Positions 35,086-47,929 of a stretch of DNA of 64,000 bases are shown piece after piece (position 1 is the stretch's first letter; every line of letters begins with the position of its first letter). The notes under the pieces are model-generated. The model ran no database searches, had not been told where the DNA came from, and was given only the letters and a program-made list of their open reading frames with translations. A program made the position numbers and the translations under genes. This stretch comes from Progne subis subis (taxonomy: Eukaryota; Chordata; Aves; Passeriformes; Hirundinidae). The stretch lies in contig JAKJHU010000053.1 in assembly GCA_022316685.1 (NCBI GenBank), positions 3,775,636 to 3,839,635 of the forward strand, given 5' to 3'.

Positions 35086-38000
35086 TGTATAGACTACTGA
35101 TCTCCAGCAGTAAATGTTAGAGAAGGACGTGGAAGGCCTGGAGGGGAAAATACCCTCTGCAGATGCTTGCATTAAATGAGGTGAGCTTTGATACCGTGCT
35201 CGAGGGGTGATCTCCAGGCAGGAGGAGGCCTTTTGTTCATTTGAGATTCTGTGCCAAGACAGGGCACGTCTCCGACTGTCGTATTGATTTCCTTTGTCAG
35301 GAGGAGTTTGGGTTTCTGTGCATTGTGAAGCAGGAGAGCTCTGGTGCCTGTCCCACCCACTGCCCTCCCCACCCTTTCAGGGGTGTTAAAAGGGCCTGGG
35401 CTCAGGACTTCTGGCTCCCAAGAGGGGACAAACACCAAGCAGGTCTCTAACTGCAGTAAAACAGAAGTAGAAGGCATTGGAAGTGGCTCTGGATACTGTG
35501 CTGAACACTGTCAAACCACAACTTCACTTCTGCATGTCAGATCTTGGATTTGCAGGGTCTTTTTACTTAGAAACCAATGATGATATTTAGAGAAACTCAC
35601 GTGACACAGAGGACATGCTCACTTTTTCTATGATTTATTGTGAAACGTAACTGGGATGCTTCATTTCCCTCTTTTGCATACATATTAGCAATGCCAATCA
35701 CCAGTTAATTTTATTTTTAATAAGAGGTTTTTTCTATTTTGTTGATTGCTGAATGAGCATGTGAAAAGATTTTGAGGATAGGGTGGAGGTTTTTGATCCT
35801 ATTTCATGTATCTTCACCTAAGAACTTTCAGTTTTCTTAAATCTACAATGAAACATTGTAATCCTCTCCCATATCAGACATATCACAAAGCCAGACTTTT
35901 GTCACAGACATTTACACTCGTTCTTTTACTGATATCCTTTAATTAAGCATGCCCTCTTTCTGCAGCATCGTGCACACATTCTGTCTCCTCATCTGTGTGT
36001 TTGTGTATATAAGTCTGTGTACACATATTTATATGTGAGTAGAGATCATGGACTGGTGCTCATTTCGAGCCATTCTTCCTCACGAGGGCTTCTGTGAAAT
36101 ACTTGGATTTATGCCGAGACACTGAATTTCATAGTACAGTTAATCTGAAATGCACAATTTCAAATGCAGAAGCATTTTTCTCTCCAAAAGCAGAAAGGTA
36201 TGGATGTGCTATATTTTGTAGCAAGAGAATTAAAGAGAGAAACTTAGGGTTTGCCTCAATCAATTTTACAAAATGAAAGCAGAACAGAGTCTAAATTCAG
36301 TAGATTTTAATTTTTCATTGTGAATGTTTTGCATAGCTCCGTTGTCTTAACTACAAATATACAGCCACCAGTTTTGTACATAAATTGTCCCTTTAATGCA
36401 CGTAATCAATACCATATGAATAATCTAAAAGAGACAATTACAAATCTGCTGTTTATGTGCCAAAATTTTTGGGTGCTCTAATGAACTGATACATTCTTCA
36501 ATACATGTGTAGTGTTAGAACAGAAGGGGTTACTAAAAAGGATTTTTACTTGTATAGAAATGCCTTTTTAAATATAAAAATAAGGTGGGGTAGACAGAGA
36601 TCAAGACGGAAAAGGCTGGGGAAGAGAAAGGGCCTTTCCTATTACAAGATCTTCACCAGGTGAGTGATATCCTGCACACACAGGGCTAAGGAGGGTGTTA
36701 AGAACAGTGATGAGAAAATGGGGTGTATGACAGAAAGGAGGGCCAGCCGTGGTGCTGAGTGGGAAGAAGCAAATTGCCTAGCAAGAAGGATTTTGAGAAT
36801 CATAGAGGAGCTCTGGGAAGATTAGCCAATGCAGGCAGGTGTCTCCTAGCCTCAAAATGTGTGTTTTTCTGATTACTGGTATTAGAGGAAAAAAAAGTGT
36901 TTACAAAGTGATAGGGAGGAGAATGAAGATTATGTTTTGAGGGCCAGGGAAGTATTGTGCCAGACTTAGGAACTGCAGGAAAAAAAAGCTGTTGAAGTAA
37001 ATAGATAAGTGAGAAGCATTAATATTGCTAGAACTGGGGCTTCTTGAACACGTGCCAAATGGAATGTGGAGGGATTTGCTCATAAGAGTCGAACGATCTT
37101 CGGTCAAAAAGGCTGCAGAGATTATTAAGGATGTTTTTTTACATTCCTACAAAAGCACTTCCCTGTTTCCACTCGTAATATCCATTATTTTTCTGATCTG
37201 AGGGCATGACTCTGATTCTGTGTCAAACCAAGCTTTGCCAGGAACCTCCTGAGAAAAGAGGTAGAGTCTTGGTCAAGTCAGTTTGGAAACTACCTGTGGT
37301 AGTACCAGCTGCTTGAAATGAACCTGGCCCATCCCTGTAGGGGCTAGAGTTGTGGATAATAGATCATGGAGCCAAGCCCTCAGCACCCTCAATGTTAAGC
37401 CAGACCTGGTATAAACTAAGTCAGTCCATTAACTTTCCAACTTTAACTTGCCTCCTCCTTCCCATCTCCTCCCTAGGCCATATTTTAACTTGAGGGTCAA
37501 TGTGTTTTGCTTCTGGAGTTGTGCTGAGGCGTTCTCTGGGCTGCAGCAGAAGCGGGAAGTGATTTTGGAAAGCTGCATCCAGACCCAGGCTGGTGTCATT
37601 CTGTGCTCAGTAGCATTGTAGGTGCTTTCATCTGTACAGATTACTCGTGGTTGTCTCCAGCAGGAAGCACAGCAAAAATAATTGCTGAGGGAAATGTTGT
37701 TCTTTTCTCTCTTCTCCTCATTAATCCCTATTCAGTATCTCTTTGGGGAGATGCAGTGATGTGCTCGTGTGCTATAACTTACTTTTTCTCCTTTTCCATT
37801 CGCTCTGCCTGTTTTAATTAGGTATAGCCTTGTTGTCCATCTTACTATAGCAACATTTCCTGTCATGTCAAATGTCAGAGGCAGTTCCTACATGAAAATA
37901 TAACAAATTCTTGCACTTACTAAGATGGCTTTTTTAGATCTTTACACAAAATTTTGTCATTCTGCATACCTCGTGGGGCACTGACGTTTTTTTGTAGAGT

Positions 38001-39341
38001 CTAGATGTGAAGGGCTGACTGTCAGCCGCATCCCTATTTTTCTCTTGATGCTTTCACAACAGTCTCTGGAGTAAGCACGGATCTGCTGTCAATTCTGCCT
38101 GGTGGTGTTTCAGCATACAGAACCCAGCAGGGCTAAGGAAGGTGTAGATGTAACCATGCTGGTTGTGTGACAGGCACCAGCTTGGCAACCACGAAAATGA
38201 GATTCAGAGGGAGGGACGTGTTTGACTTTGCTCAGTTTTCAGCCCTGGCAGGCAGGTGTGGTATGCAAGCAGCACTCATTAAATCCTCCCCAAGGCAGTC
38301 TTGGAGGTTTGGATATCTTTCACATTTTGCACATGGAGCTGGCAACAAAGGAAGTGTTTTGTGGGGATGAGCCACTAAAGTGTGTGAGACGAATGGCCAG
38401 GACCAAATCATCCTGAGCTGTCCAAGGGCAGTGCTGAAAATTCATTCGATTTTCCCACCTTGGTTCAGCTTTTCTCCCAGCCTTAAATCCTTTCTTTCTG
38501 GCAAGTCTTTAGACTTTTTCTCCACCTTCTGTCTCCTGCTCTTGCCAACGTATCTCATTCTATTTCATCACTCTCCAATCCCTCCCTCCGCCTTTCCTGG
38601 CTCAGCTCCACCAGGCCTTAATGTTCCACATTCTCCTCTGGCTGTGCCAGTGACTTATGAGCTCAGTGCTGCTGTGGACACCAGACCTCTTAAGTACCTT
38701 AGCAACTCCCAGGAAAGCTCATAAATGTCTTTCACAATGGATGTTCAAAGTAAGAGATGCATTAGAGGTTTGAAGAGTTTCTTGCTTAATAGGAGAAGCT
38801 TAGACTGGATGAGGAGGGGAAAACCTATTACTCAGGGCAGAAAAATATAGATGCCTTTTTAATTGCAAGAAAAACTAACCAGGTGTCCTGTCTGTAACAT
38901 GAAGTGAGAATGTAAAGGAAATTTTTTAGTCTGAACAGAAATTAGTTCAGAGGAAAAGTAGAAGAGGCTTACGTTTTGTAGGGAAATTAGCCTTTGTTGA
39001 TCATAGAGTTTTCTTTTGACATCCCCTCTGACTGTATAAAGATAGTGGAGTAAAGACTTCTAGAGGTGTTCTGCGTTTAAAAGAAAATTTTGAAATAGTG
39101 ACCTCAGGAAATGAACACAGAGGTGAATGTAAATAGAACCTGATTAATGAGTCAAAGGAGGGCTGGACTCAGATGCACAGGGAAAAGTCTCTGAAACCCT
39201 CAAGGTCTCAAGAATGAATCCTATTCTAAGGTTTGTTTGCTGTACCCCTTATACCTCTGGAATCTCTTGCCTTGATTTGTCTCTTCTGCTCCTTTGGTCT
39301 CTCTTTCTCTGTCTGGCTGCTTGTTTTTTAATGCTGCCTTC

Positions 39342-39367
<26 letters not shown>
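39342..39367. repeat. Poly(T) homopolymer, 26 nt
   Basis: An uninterrupted T26, preceded by a pyrimidine-rich segment (39235-39341). No element body was recognised on either side. Confidence 0.95.
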
Positions 39368-39373
<6 letters not shown>

Positions 39374-40869
39374 AATCCACTCGTTACCCTCAGGTAGTTG
39401 GACAAAGTAGCTCGGAATTATCTCATGCTAATGAGAATCCAATGCTGCCTTTCTCCCACTTGATGAAAACAGACCTTGAGGCCCCACACTTCACAAGGAG
39501 CAGATTGCATAATATGGACACATATTATAGTACAATATTATATTTTAGTACAAAAGCAATCGTGGCGTGTAGAAGCAGAACAGAAAACAAAGTTTAAATC
39601 CTTACAGTGCCATGTATCATTAAATCCTGGACATTTGGTCTAGGTGCATCCTTCTTCGTATCCAGGGCAGGCGAATTCTTTTAGGGATGGTTTTAATGCT
39701 AATAACTGCTTGATACCATAGACAGGTTGATTTAGTTGATTAATTTGGATGTTTCAGGTTATGTGCATGAGTATTCCCAAACTAATCAGGGGGTTTTCCA
39801 GTAATTTGGCTGTGGTGGCATCAAGCTATGGCTGGCCAGCTTATGAATTTTGATCCAGCCCATCATTTCTCTCACTTTGAACTAAACCATCAAAGTACCT
39901 ATTTATTTTTTTTTTTAACAATCACCTGTGGATTTCTATTGGTTTGCATCAGTAAAATGTTACTGGAGGGTGTCTGAGGGAGCAGTTCCTGTGGATGTTC
40001 AATGCCACATGATTTTGAACACAAGACTGTGTTTTCCCTGAGTGGTCATGGTGGAGGTTAAATGAGTGAGCCCATGCACACACTACAACACTGCTGACAT
40101 TCAAATGGCCCAATCCAGGCTAAAGGATTGGTGTCATCAGTCTGAGACAGGCTGTCTAATGTTTGCAATTTTGCTTTTGATTCATGTGTATTGAGGAGCT
40201 GACTCCTTTGGGTGTCTGTCTTAATGGGCTTTGGCTTCTGGAGAACATTAGCCTTGTGTTTCAGAGGAACTTAACTCTCTATCAGCTTGACTGCCCAACA
40301 ATAGGAGCACTCTGTCACCGGTGTTCCTTAGCGATTGACAGTCAGTAAGGCACTCTAGAGTGACAACTTAACACTTTTCTACACATCCTTTAGCTAGGTT
40401 CAAGTGACATCCATGTGTTGGCTCCAGACAGTAATTTATAAGACTCTGTCTACATCTCAGACTAGTGCCAGATGAAGCATTTGATGTCATTAGATGTGAC
40501 AACGTGGTATCCAGATTTCCAGCCCAAACCTGGGCTGGAATGTGGTGTAAGTTCTGCTGTATGTAGGCACCGAGAACCAAGGAAACTGATGAATTGTTGT
40601 TGGGGTTCGTTTTCACAGTAGTGTCTAGCAATGTGGCTGGGCAATTCCATTAATATTAATAGGAATTTAGCAGATAAATCTCCTTGAATAACTTTTAGAA
40701 AATTTACCCTTAATGTGCCTTGCATTTAAATAGGCTGAACTGTGTTTTGAAATTCCATTTGAGAAGGGTAAAGTGATAGATACAATAATGAGGGATATTC
40801 AAAAAACAGTGGGATGCATATTTCTGTGCGACACTAAAGTCTTACAGTACTTTTAAATCAGAGCATCCT

Positions 40870-41180
40870 GGAATAATATTAATGAAATCCCCTTTAACCT
40901 TAAGGGGTAATTTTTTCTAAGTGATCCATGGGGGGATTTGGCTGTTAAATTTCCATTAACAGTAATGGGATTCACAGTATTACAAAGCAGGTTCCCCACT
41001 AGCCACGCTGAAATTCTACCCCCTGCGGCAATTAATCACGCCCGTTGGGCTCGTTAATGGAAATATGAAGCAAATTATCTGGCTAATCATGATATGTGAT
41101 CAATTGGCTCTCCTGCAGTAATTGATTGCCAACGAGTCAAAGCCAACTCGCAGCTTTTGTAGCCGAGTGACGACAGACGG
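40870..41180. promoter_or_regulatory. TAAT/ATTA-dense, CpG-retaining segment (candidate enhancer)
   Basis: About nine TAAT or ATTA cores fall between 40875 and 41125, including AATTAATCAC near 41029, GTTAATGG near 41053, CTAATCATGAT near 41083 and AGTAATTGATTG near 41118. The 41026-41180 half also carries roughly ten CpGs, unusual for this intron. No coding frame is apparent. Homeodomain-rich composition with retained CpGs is typical of conserved developmental enhancers, but conservation was not tested. Confidence 0.3.
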
Positions 41181-43714
41181 GGTGTCCCTGCCACAGTGGA
41201 AATGCCAAGGCAGCTACAGCCCACGCATAGCACAAACCAAGGCTTGTAAGCAGACGTTCCTCCTTGGATTTTCCTGTCTTCCTGCATGGGCTTCCTTCCT
41301 TTCCCTTGAGTGTAAGAGTGTCCTTTTTTTTATTTTTTTCCTCCACCTCCCCATTTTTTAAGCCACTGATTGGTTTTTGGGGCCTTTTCCCTCACTGGCG
41401 TTCTGCGAAGGCTTCACATTCTGCCAGAATGTACCTTTAGCTGGGCTGCAGACTCAACACTTGAGGATATTTTTTGACGTACATGATGGAATTCTGGTTA
41501 AGCTAACTGGCAAACATGCAAATCTGGGAGTGCCACACAAAATCAGTAGCATTTCTGCAGGCAGCAGCGCACTAATTTATAGCCACACTGCATGACTGTG
41601 TCGTTTTCCTAATGAATTCTCCAGCGTGCAGAGGTGCACTAAACAACAAAGATAAATACTGGTGTGCAGAGGAGCATAATACAGATTTATAGCCGTAGCA
41701 GCACACAGAGTACAGATGTTTTGCATACAACCAAGATTGCTTTATGAGCTTTTGCGAGCAGGGGTATCTGTATTGTAACTAAGGACTGTTTTTTCAATGG
41801 AACTTGAAATTAATAAAGCAACAGGAATCTTCTTAAAATACATTTTGGCACCGTCCCAACAGCAGTGTCTTCTGCATGCCCTAGTACGTGTCTCAGCTCT
41901 TACTGAGAGCTGTCTGATGGCAGAGGTTGGGTGCTAAAAAGGGAGAATCCTTAAGATCACCTGAGCAACTGTGAAATGGCTGTCATTGAAAAAGGGCACT
42001 AACAGGAGCACTAGGCAATTTTTAAAATCCCTCCCAGAGTGTGTATTAGGTCAGCCAGGCACCAGCATAATGAAGAGCTTTTCATTGCCCACTCTCTCAT
42101 TCGGCACAGAAACATTTAGTGCCTTGTTATTAATTATTATATATTCGGGAGCTTATTTCTGCGGAAATCTTGATTTTATTTTTCTTCTTGCTGGGGAAAA
42201 TAAACCAAAGTGCTTCTGTTGTTCTGCGTTTCTGTGGGGAACTTTACTAATGTACATAATGTGCAACAGCTGATGGCAAGTGATGATAAGCTGCTGATAC
42301 CACGGGGAGCTCTGGAATGAGTGGTTTACAAAGCCGAGTAAGTAATGAAAGTCCATAAACAAGACACTCCACGGAGCATCAGAGTGACAGAATTTTGGCT
42401 CCAAGATTGAGGCTGTTTGGCTGGTATTGGAAATCCATATAACATCCTTCCCTCCTGGCATCTGCTACTTTGAGAAGGTTCAGTTCATTACAATAACAAA
42501 TTTCATCTGAGCCTGGTTGCAGTCTGTGGCCCCTTGGATGGATGGCCTTACTGAACATCCCATAGCTTGGTCTCACACTGCTGGGTGCTACAAGAGGAGG
42601 CCTCTGTGATCATTTGTCACTCCCTGACTCTAGGCAGGGTAGATGTGCTGATTTGTAGTTAATGCAGGTGATCTTTGTAGCCTTTCTGATCAATCCAACC
42701 CAATTAAAAGAGTAATTCCCTGGTTTTAGGGCCAATTTACCTTTCCAAGATGGTGTGAATGCCTGCAGCTGAACTAATAATGAGGTAGCATCTTAGAGCC
42801 AATTAAGTGAAAATGAATCAGGAGAGCCCATTAGACTTGGTAGAGTTCAATAAGGGATGGAGCAGGTGAATTTTTCCTTGTTAGGAACTCTGGTGTCTTT
42901 CGGAAAGTTAGAAAAGTCACAGCAAGCACCTTCTCACAGAGGAATGTCAGGCTCTGAGCTCCTGAAAGCAATCCTTCCCTTCAGCTTCAACCAGCAAACT
43001 GATGGCTTCCTAAAACAGCTGTGCTTCTTAAGAGGTTAGGGATTCAGAACAACCTATATGGAGCATATTTCTGGGTGTTATTTTGGTGAGTATTCTTGCA
43101 GATCAGCCCTCATCCATGAAAAGATTCTATTAATAAAACCAGCTGTGGAATAGGAAGGGAGAATGGTGCTGTTAGTAACTGCAAAAAGCCTTCAAAGCAC
43201 TATGCATCATCCAAATAATTTACTAAATGGTTTCTGAGAAGAACTATTAATTAACTGGCAAGAATAAGCCACATTAACATTTGTTTATTGCACTATGTCT
43301 GTTGGCCTCGTGGGCTTGGACCAGAAGAGAAATTATCACGGAGGGGCAAATTTTAGCTGTGCCCTGCATGGACAGAATATCTCAGTGATTCAGAATGTGA
43401 AAACTGCTTGGGATTAAGGCCAGGTGTAAAGCTGTGGAGCTGGAGCTGTTTGACCTCGGCTCTGCCCTCCTGTCCTGCCCGATTCCCAGTCCTCCAGAGA
43501 AACTATTCAGTGGTTGTATTTTAATTACATATTTAATACTGTGCAAATCAATTTGATGAGAAGAACACATTATCAATGTAATTTAAAATATGCATTTGTT
43601 TTTCTCTTCTGAAATGGGACAGATTTCAAACATTGATTCATTCTGTAATTTGTTTTTTCTCTATTGAAAAATGCTTTTCAATAATCCCTATGAAACAGAA
43701 GAAAAATTAATGTG

Positions 43715-43728
43715 TTTTTTTTTTTTTT
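43715..43728. repeat. Poly(T) tract, 14 nt
   Basis: T14 followed by CCAGTCC. It resembles a polypyrimidine tract with a CCAG, but no exon-like frame follows it. Confidence 0.9.
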
Positions 43729-46539
43729 CCAGTCCTTCTCTCTTTGCTTTATTCACACCTACCTTTGTTTCTGTCTCATCTTTGTCTCTATGTGGAGATG
43801 ATTAGAGTTTATTCATTCAGTGGTAGAGTGGAATGTGCTGGCGTTGGAGAAACACGCGTTAAGCTTGAATTTGTTCCTGCATCCAGGTCATCACTAGATC
43901 AAGATGAACCAACTTGCTTCTCAGTTTCCCCTTTGAGGCGAGGGAATAAAGAACAAAAAGTGTATTGTGTTTACCTGAATGCAGAAAAAACTGACCACAC
44001 AGTGGCAGCCTTCGTTGCTGTAACTCAGCCAGTTCAGAGAGGGTTAGAAAGGCAATGGGTGAGTTAGGAAAGGCTCCTTGAGACATCCATGTCAGGCTGT
44101 AATATAAACCTTGGGCTCAATCTACCTGTTCTTCCAGCATGAGGTATCCATAAAGTCATTAGATGGATTTTCTCAGCGTATACTGTGTCATCTTCACTGG
44201 GTTTTTTTCCCACAAAGGGGAAAAAGCTAATTGAATGATTCAGGTATGTGAACAGAGCTGGTTATCACGAGTGTCTTGTGCTTCCTGGTCGTTTGCAAAT
44301 GGGACAAGGTGGTTGTACAGCTGATGTGAGCCTGTTAAAGAGATCCATGTCTTTGGTTTCAGTGATGAGATCTAAATCAGAGCCTTGTGTTACCTTGCTT
44401 TCCAGGTGAACCTTTCAGCAATACATTAGCACACTTGTAAGCAGCTGCTGTGGACAGAATCTCCAGCCCAGTTGTCTGGTCAGGTGTGTGAGCTGCTGTC
44501 AGGACATCTGGGCAGCCATGGTCAGTGCTGACTCTTGTTAGTCACGGGGGTTTAATTTTATTTTTTTAAAAATGCTATATGGATGCAGTAGGTTGATGGA
44601 AAGTGTGAAAGGCTTTTCTGTGCCTTTGTTCCAAACCTCTCAGTGAGGCTGTTTTCCTTCTTGTCTGTTGTCTCTGTGTTTACCAACTCCAGTTTCAGAT
44701 TGCTTTAGATTGCTCCTCCAGCCGACATAAATGCGTTTCACTGTTCAGTGTTTCACTTCAGTGTTTCAAAAGGGTGCCACTAAACTACTTATTCATGTCA
44801 ACACTGAAGACTAAATCACTTCTCTCACTTACGTGTCTGTGACAAATTTCAAAGTGTTTTCAGAATTTGACACATCCTTTCAGTGAAGATGTCAAAGAAA
44901 CTAATGTCTTGCTGATTTGATTCAGAAAGAGTGAATCAATTCAAAGTGTGAAGGGAACATCTGTGTGCAGTTGCCTTAGATTGCTAACCCAGATCTGCCT
45001 TGTAAAGAGAATTCCACCTCAATTAGAGGTTTCACAGTAGTTCAATATGTTTGTTTAATTATACATATTCATTTTGATATCTATCAATTAACTGCACTTA
45101 ATTATCTTTGTGTTGAAAAGCCCTAAAGTATCTGGATCCAAATCCAAAGTTTTCTATTGTGTCCTGCACCTCTGAGCCCTTAAGTGGAGTTTCTGTTGTG
45201 CGAGGGCCATGTGTTGGGCTGGTGGGAGAGCCCTGGGCTCAGTGACTTTTGTTCATGGATAAATATATACATGTTAGACGTGAAAACAAGTATCTGAGGA
45301 CGCTAAAATATTGGTCAGGTAGTGAAGAAATAGAGAACCTTTCCAGAAGGAAAAATTTGCACGACAAAGATTATAAAGTGTTTAAAATTTGATTCTTATC
45401 TCTTCCCCAAGTCCTAGGCTATATCTTGTTCTGCTTTCTGTCAATCTCAGACTTCCTTAAAAGCTTTCAAGCATCTGTGAGAGTAAGAAATATGTGAGCC
45501 TAACCTCTTGGAGACAAGCTCCCATCTAGCATAAGAATCAACTCAAAGTTCTGGACTATAAATTTTGTTCTTGCCATTAGAGCTGAGAACCCTGAGCTGA
45601 AGATGGACTAAGAAAGAACAACATTCAGACTTTTGAGAAATTGCCTCTGATTTACAGTGGTGACACAAAGCTAAGTATTGAGTTATCAGCACATTTATCA
45701 CTAGCTTTAGTGCAGTATCTCAAGATAACTTTCTTTTTGGACGGAGTTACTGTCTGATTTTTGTGAAGCAATCTGATGTTTCTTCTTCATGCACCTCAAC
45801 TACCCCTTTGTGCAAGTTATTACCCATCACCTCCTTTAGGCTTTTATTTATCTGCCCTGTGTAAACCTGCTGATATTGCATTTTCTTTAACTTCTGAGAT
45901 ACGTCCTAAAACTTGGTTATGGCCAGTGATAAAGGGGTTATGTCCAATTCTCAGCTGACAGATGAATGTGGTTTCCCTGAAATTGGTAATGAGATGCCAG
46001 TCCACACCAGTTCAGTATAAACCAGGAAGCTGTACTGGATCCAGAGGCATGTAGCACTTAAATTTTATTTATTTCTCAAATGTGTTAAAAAGTCTTGTGT
46101 GAAATGTTTCTGCCTTAGCAAGCTGAAAGCTGTTGATGTTTTTCCAGGCATCGTCGTTTTAGAGCTGCAATCCTGAAGAAAGCTGAAAGGTGCCAGACTC
46201 GCTATTTCTATAGTCATGTACCAGTGAATCAGAACAGCTTGAATTTAGTGCTGGGGGTTTTTTTGACAGCTTGCAAATGCCTTATGCCATTGGAACTCAT
46301 GCTTCGTGCATGGGATTCGCTCCTTCAGCTGCTCAGAGGACAAACCTGTCAAGTTCATACCTTGTGCCTGCTGAGATGTGAAATAGGACCTTGTAATATT
46401 AATTTTTCCCCTGTCTGCCTGTTCTTCCCCATACTCTTGCCTTGAAATTACCCTAATGGCATCTCCCATGTTGCTGACTTGGGTTTTATTTCCAAATCAA
46501 ACCTCCTGTCCAGAGAGACTTCTCTCTCCCATTTTAAAG

Positions 46540-46622
46540 ACCAGACACACTGGGGTTTGTGAAGCGCTGTGTGATCCGACACAGGAATTGGATCTGGGTG
46601 CTGAAACTGGGTTGGTTCCCAG
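46540..46622 (+). other. Possible cryptic or alternative exon (weak)
   Basis: An 83-base segment lies between a pyrimidine-rich TTTTAAAG acceptor-like site and a perfect CAG/GTAAGT donor at 46623. Joined to the phase-0 end of the exon at 26149, its frame is open. The length is not a multiple of three, and the encoded residues do not match any GALNT segment I know. It would most likely be a cryptic, poison or lineage-specific exon, or chance. Confidence 0.15.
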
Positions 46623-47883
46623 GTAAGTGGCTCAAGAAGAAAATTAGCTGTTCTGGAGAAAATAAAGTCCCTATGACTTCCATTAAAATGCCAAGAGGCT
46701 TTTCATTTTCCAGGGTCAATCCTGCCAAAAGGGGTAGGCTTCTTGATCCTTCTTTATTTTTCGGGGTCTGGTAATAGTAGTATGGGGCCATGTGGACACA
46801 AGCAAAGCTGCAGCACTTAAAAAATTGTATTAAAGAAGAGATCAAGTAGGCATTAAGAGAGGGCAAGGAGAGGGGAGTCAGTATCTGGGGACTGAGAAGC
46901 CACTTCAAAGGAAAATAATGTCACGAAAGCAAATCTGAAGGCACAATGTTAAATTCTTTCAGTGTCCCTGCATTATCCATCTGCCTGTTGGAACATCCTC
47001 GAGTATTACAGCAGCTGAAATTGCTGAAGGGGAACAGCATGAAAAATAATAGAAAAATAATCTCTTTATAAGAAGTGGGGGCTAATGCCCGGAGGCATCT
47101 TGGCAACAAACAAATAACAAATCCTTTACACAAAGGAGAGGTGCTCAAATAAGGCAGCAAGCCTCCCTGACACCAAAGCCTGCTGAACAAAGCTGCTCTT
47201 GTAAGCCCTGCCCACTTGCTTGCAGTAGATAAATACCACTAAACCTTTCCAAAAGAAGCTTAAGAAAGCTAACTAACAAATCACAAACAAACAAAAAATT
47301 TCCATGAACCTGCAATCTTGGCTCTTTGCCCTGTCAAATGCCCAAGATGTATTTATTTTGACGTGCAGCCAATAGAGACAATTCAGAAGAAAAATGAGGG
47401 CCAGGTCCTCTGATAATGTAAATCCTTCTGACTTGATTGCTAGCCCAAAAAATCAAGTGGAGTGGAAGCAATAAAGTAATTGTGATATTAAATATTATTT
47501 TGGCTTGCAGGTTAATGCCTTTTCCTTTCTCTCCCCCTTCCCAAGCATATGTGCTGTCACATTTCTGTTTCTCTATAAAGCTAGATGTGCATCTGGTTTG
47601 AGGAATGATCAATTAAAAGAGTGAAATTTTCCAGGGGATGTTTGATGACCTGGATGTCCAAATCCCATTGAATTTTCACTTGAGAATTTCCCTGGTAACA
47701 CTATGGCTGCAGTTCTGTCAGATCCTCTCTGCAGGGAGCTTACAGTGCTGTAGCACACCTCGAACTTAATTTCAGACTTGTGGTGTTACTTTTGCTGAGG
47801 TGTTTGTTCAGTTGGAATGATCTTGAACTTAGCACTAGGGCATTTTCCCTCAAGCAAAAACACTTTGTGGAAGGATGCCAAGA

Positions 47884-47929
47884 GTGTGTGTGTGTGTGTA
47901 TATATATATCCATATATATATATATATAA
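47884..47929. repeat. Compound (GT)n-(TA)n microsatellite
   Basis: Eight GT units (47884-47899) run into an interrupted TA run to about 47929, broken once by a TCCA interruption. Likely polymorphic. Confidence 0.95.

Noticed and set aside
39509..39528. 8-bp palindrome with a 4-nt loop in AT-rich sequence
   Set aside because: Too short and AT-rich to distinguish from chance.
43744..44067. 107-codon open frame following a T14 and CCAG
   Set aside because: It looks briefly like an exon after a polypyrimidine tract, but the translation matches nothing known to me and there is no good donor at a sensible place.
46559..46620. RHRNWIW-like peptide reminiscent of a cadherin cleavage region
   Set aside because: Only a few residues match and the next expected cadherin residues are absent, so the similarity is superficial.
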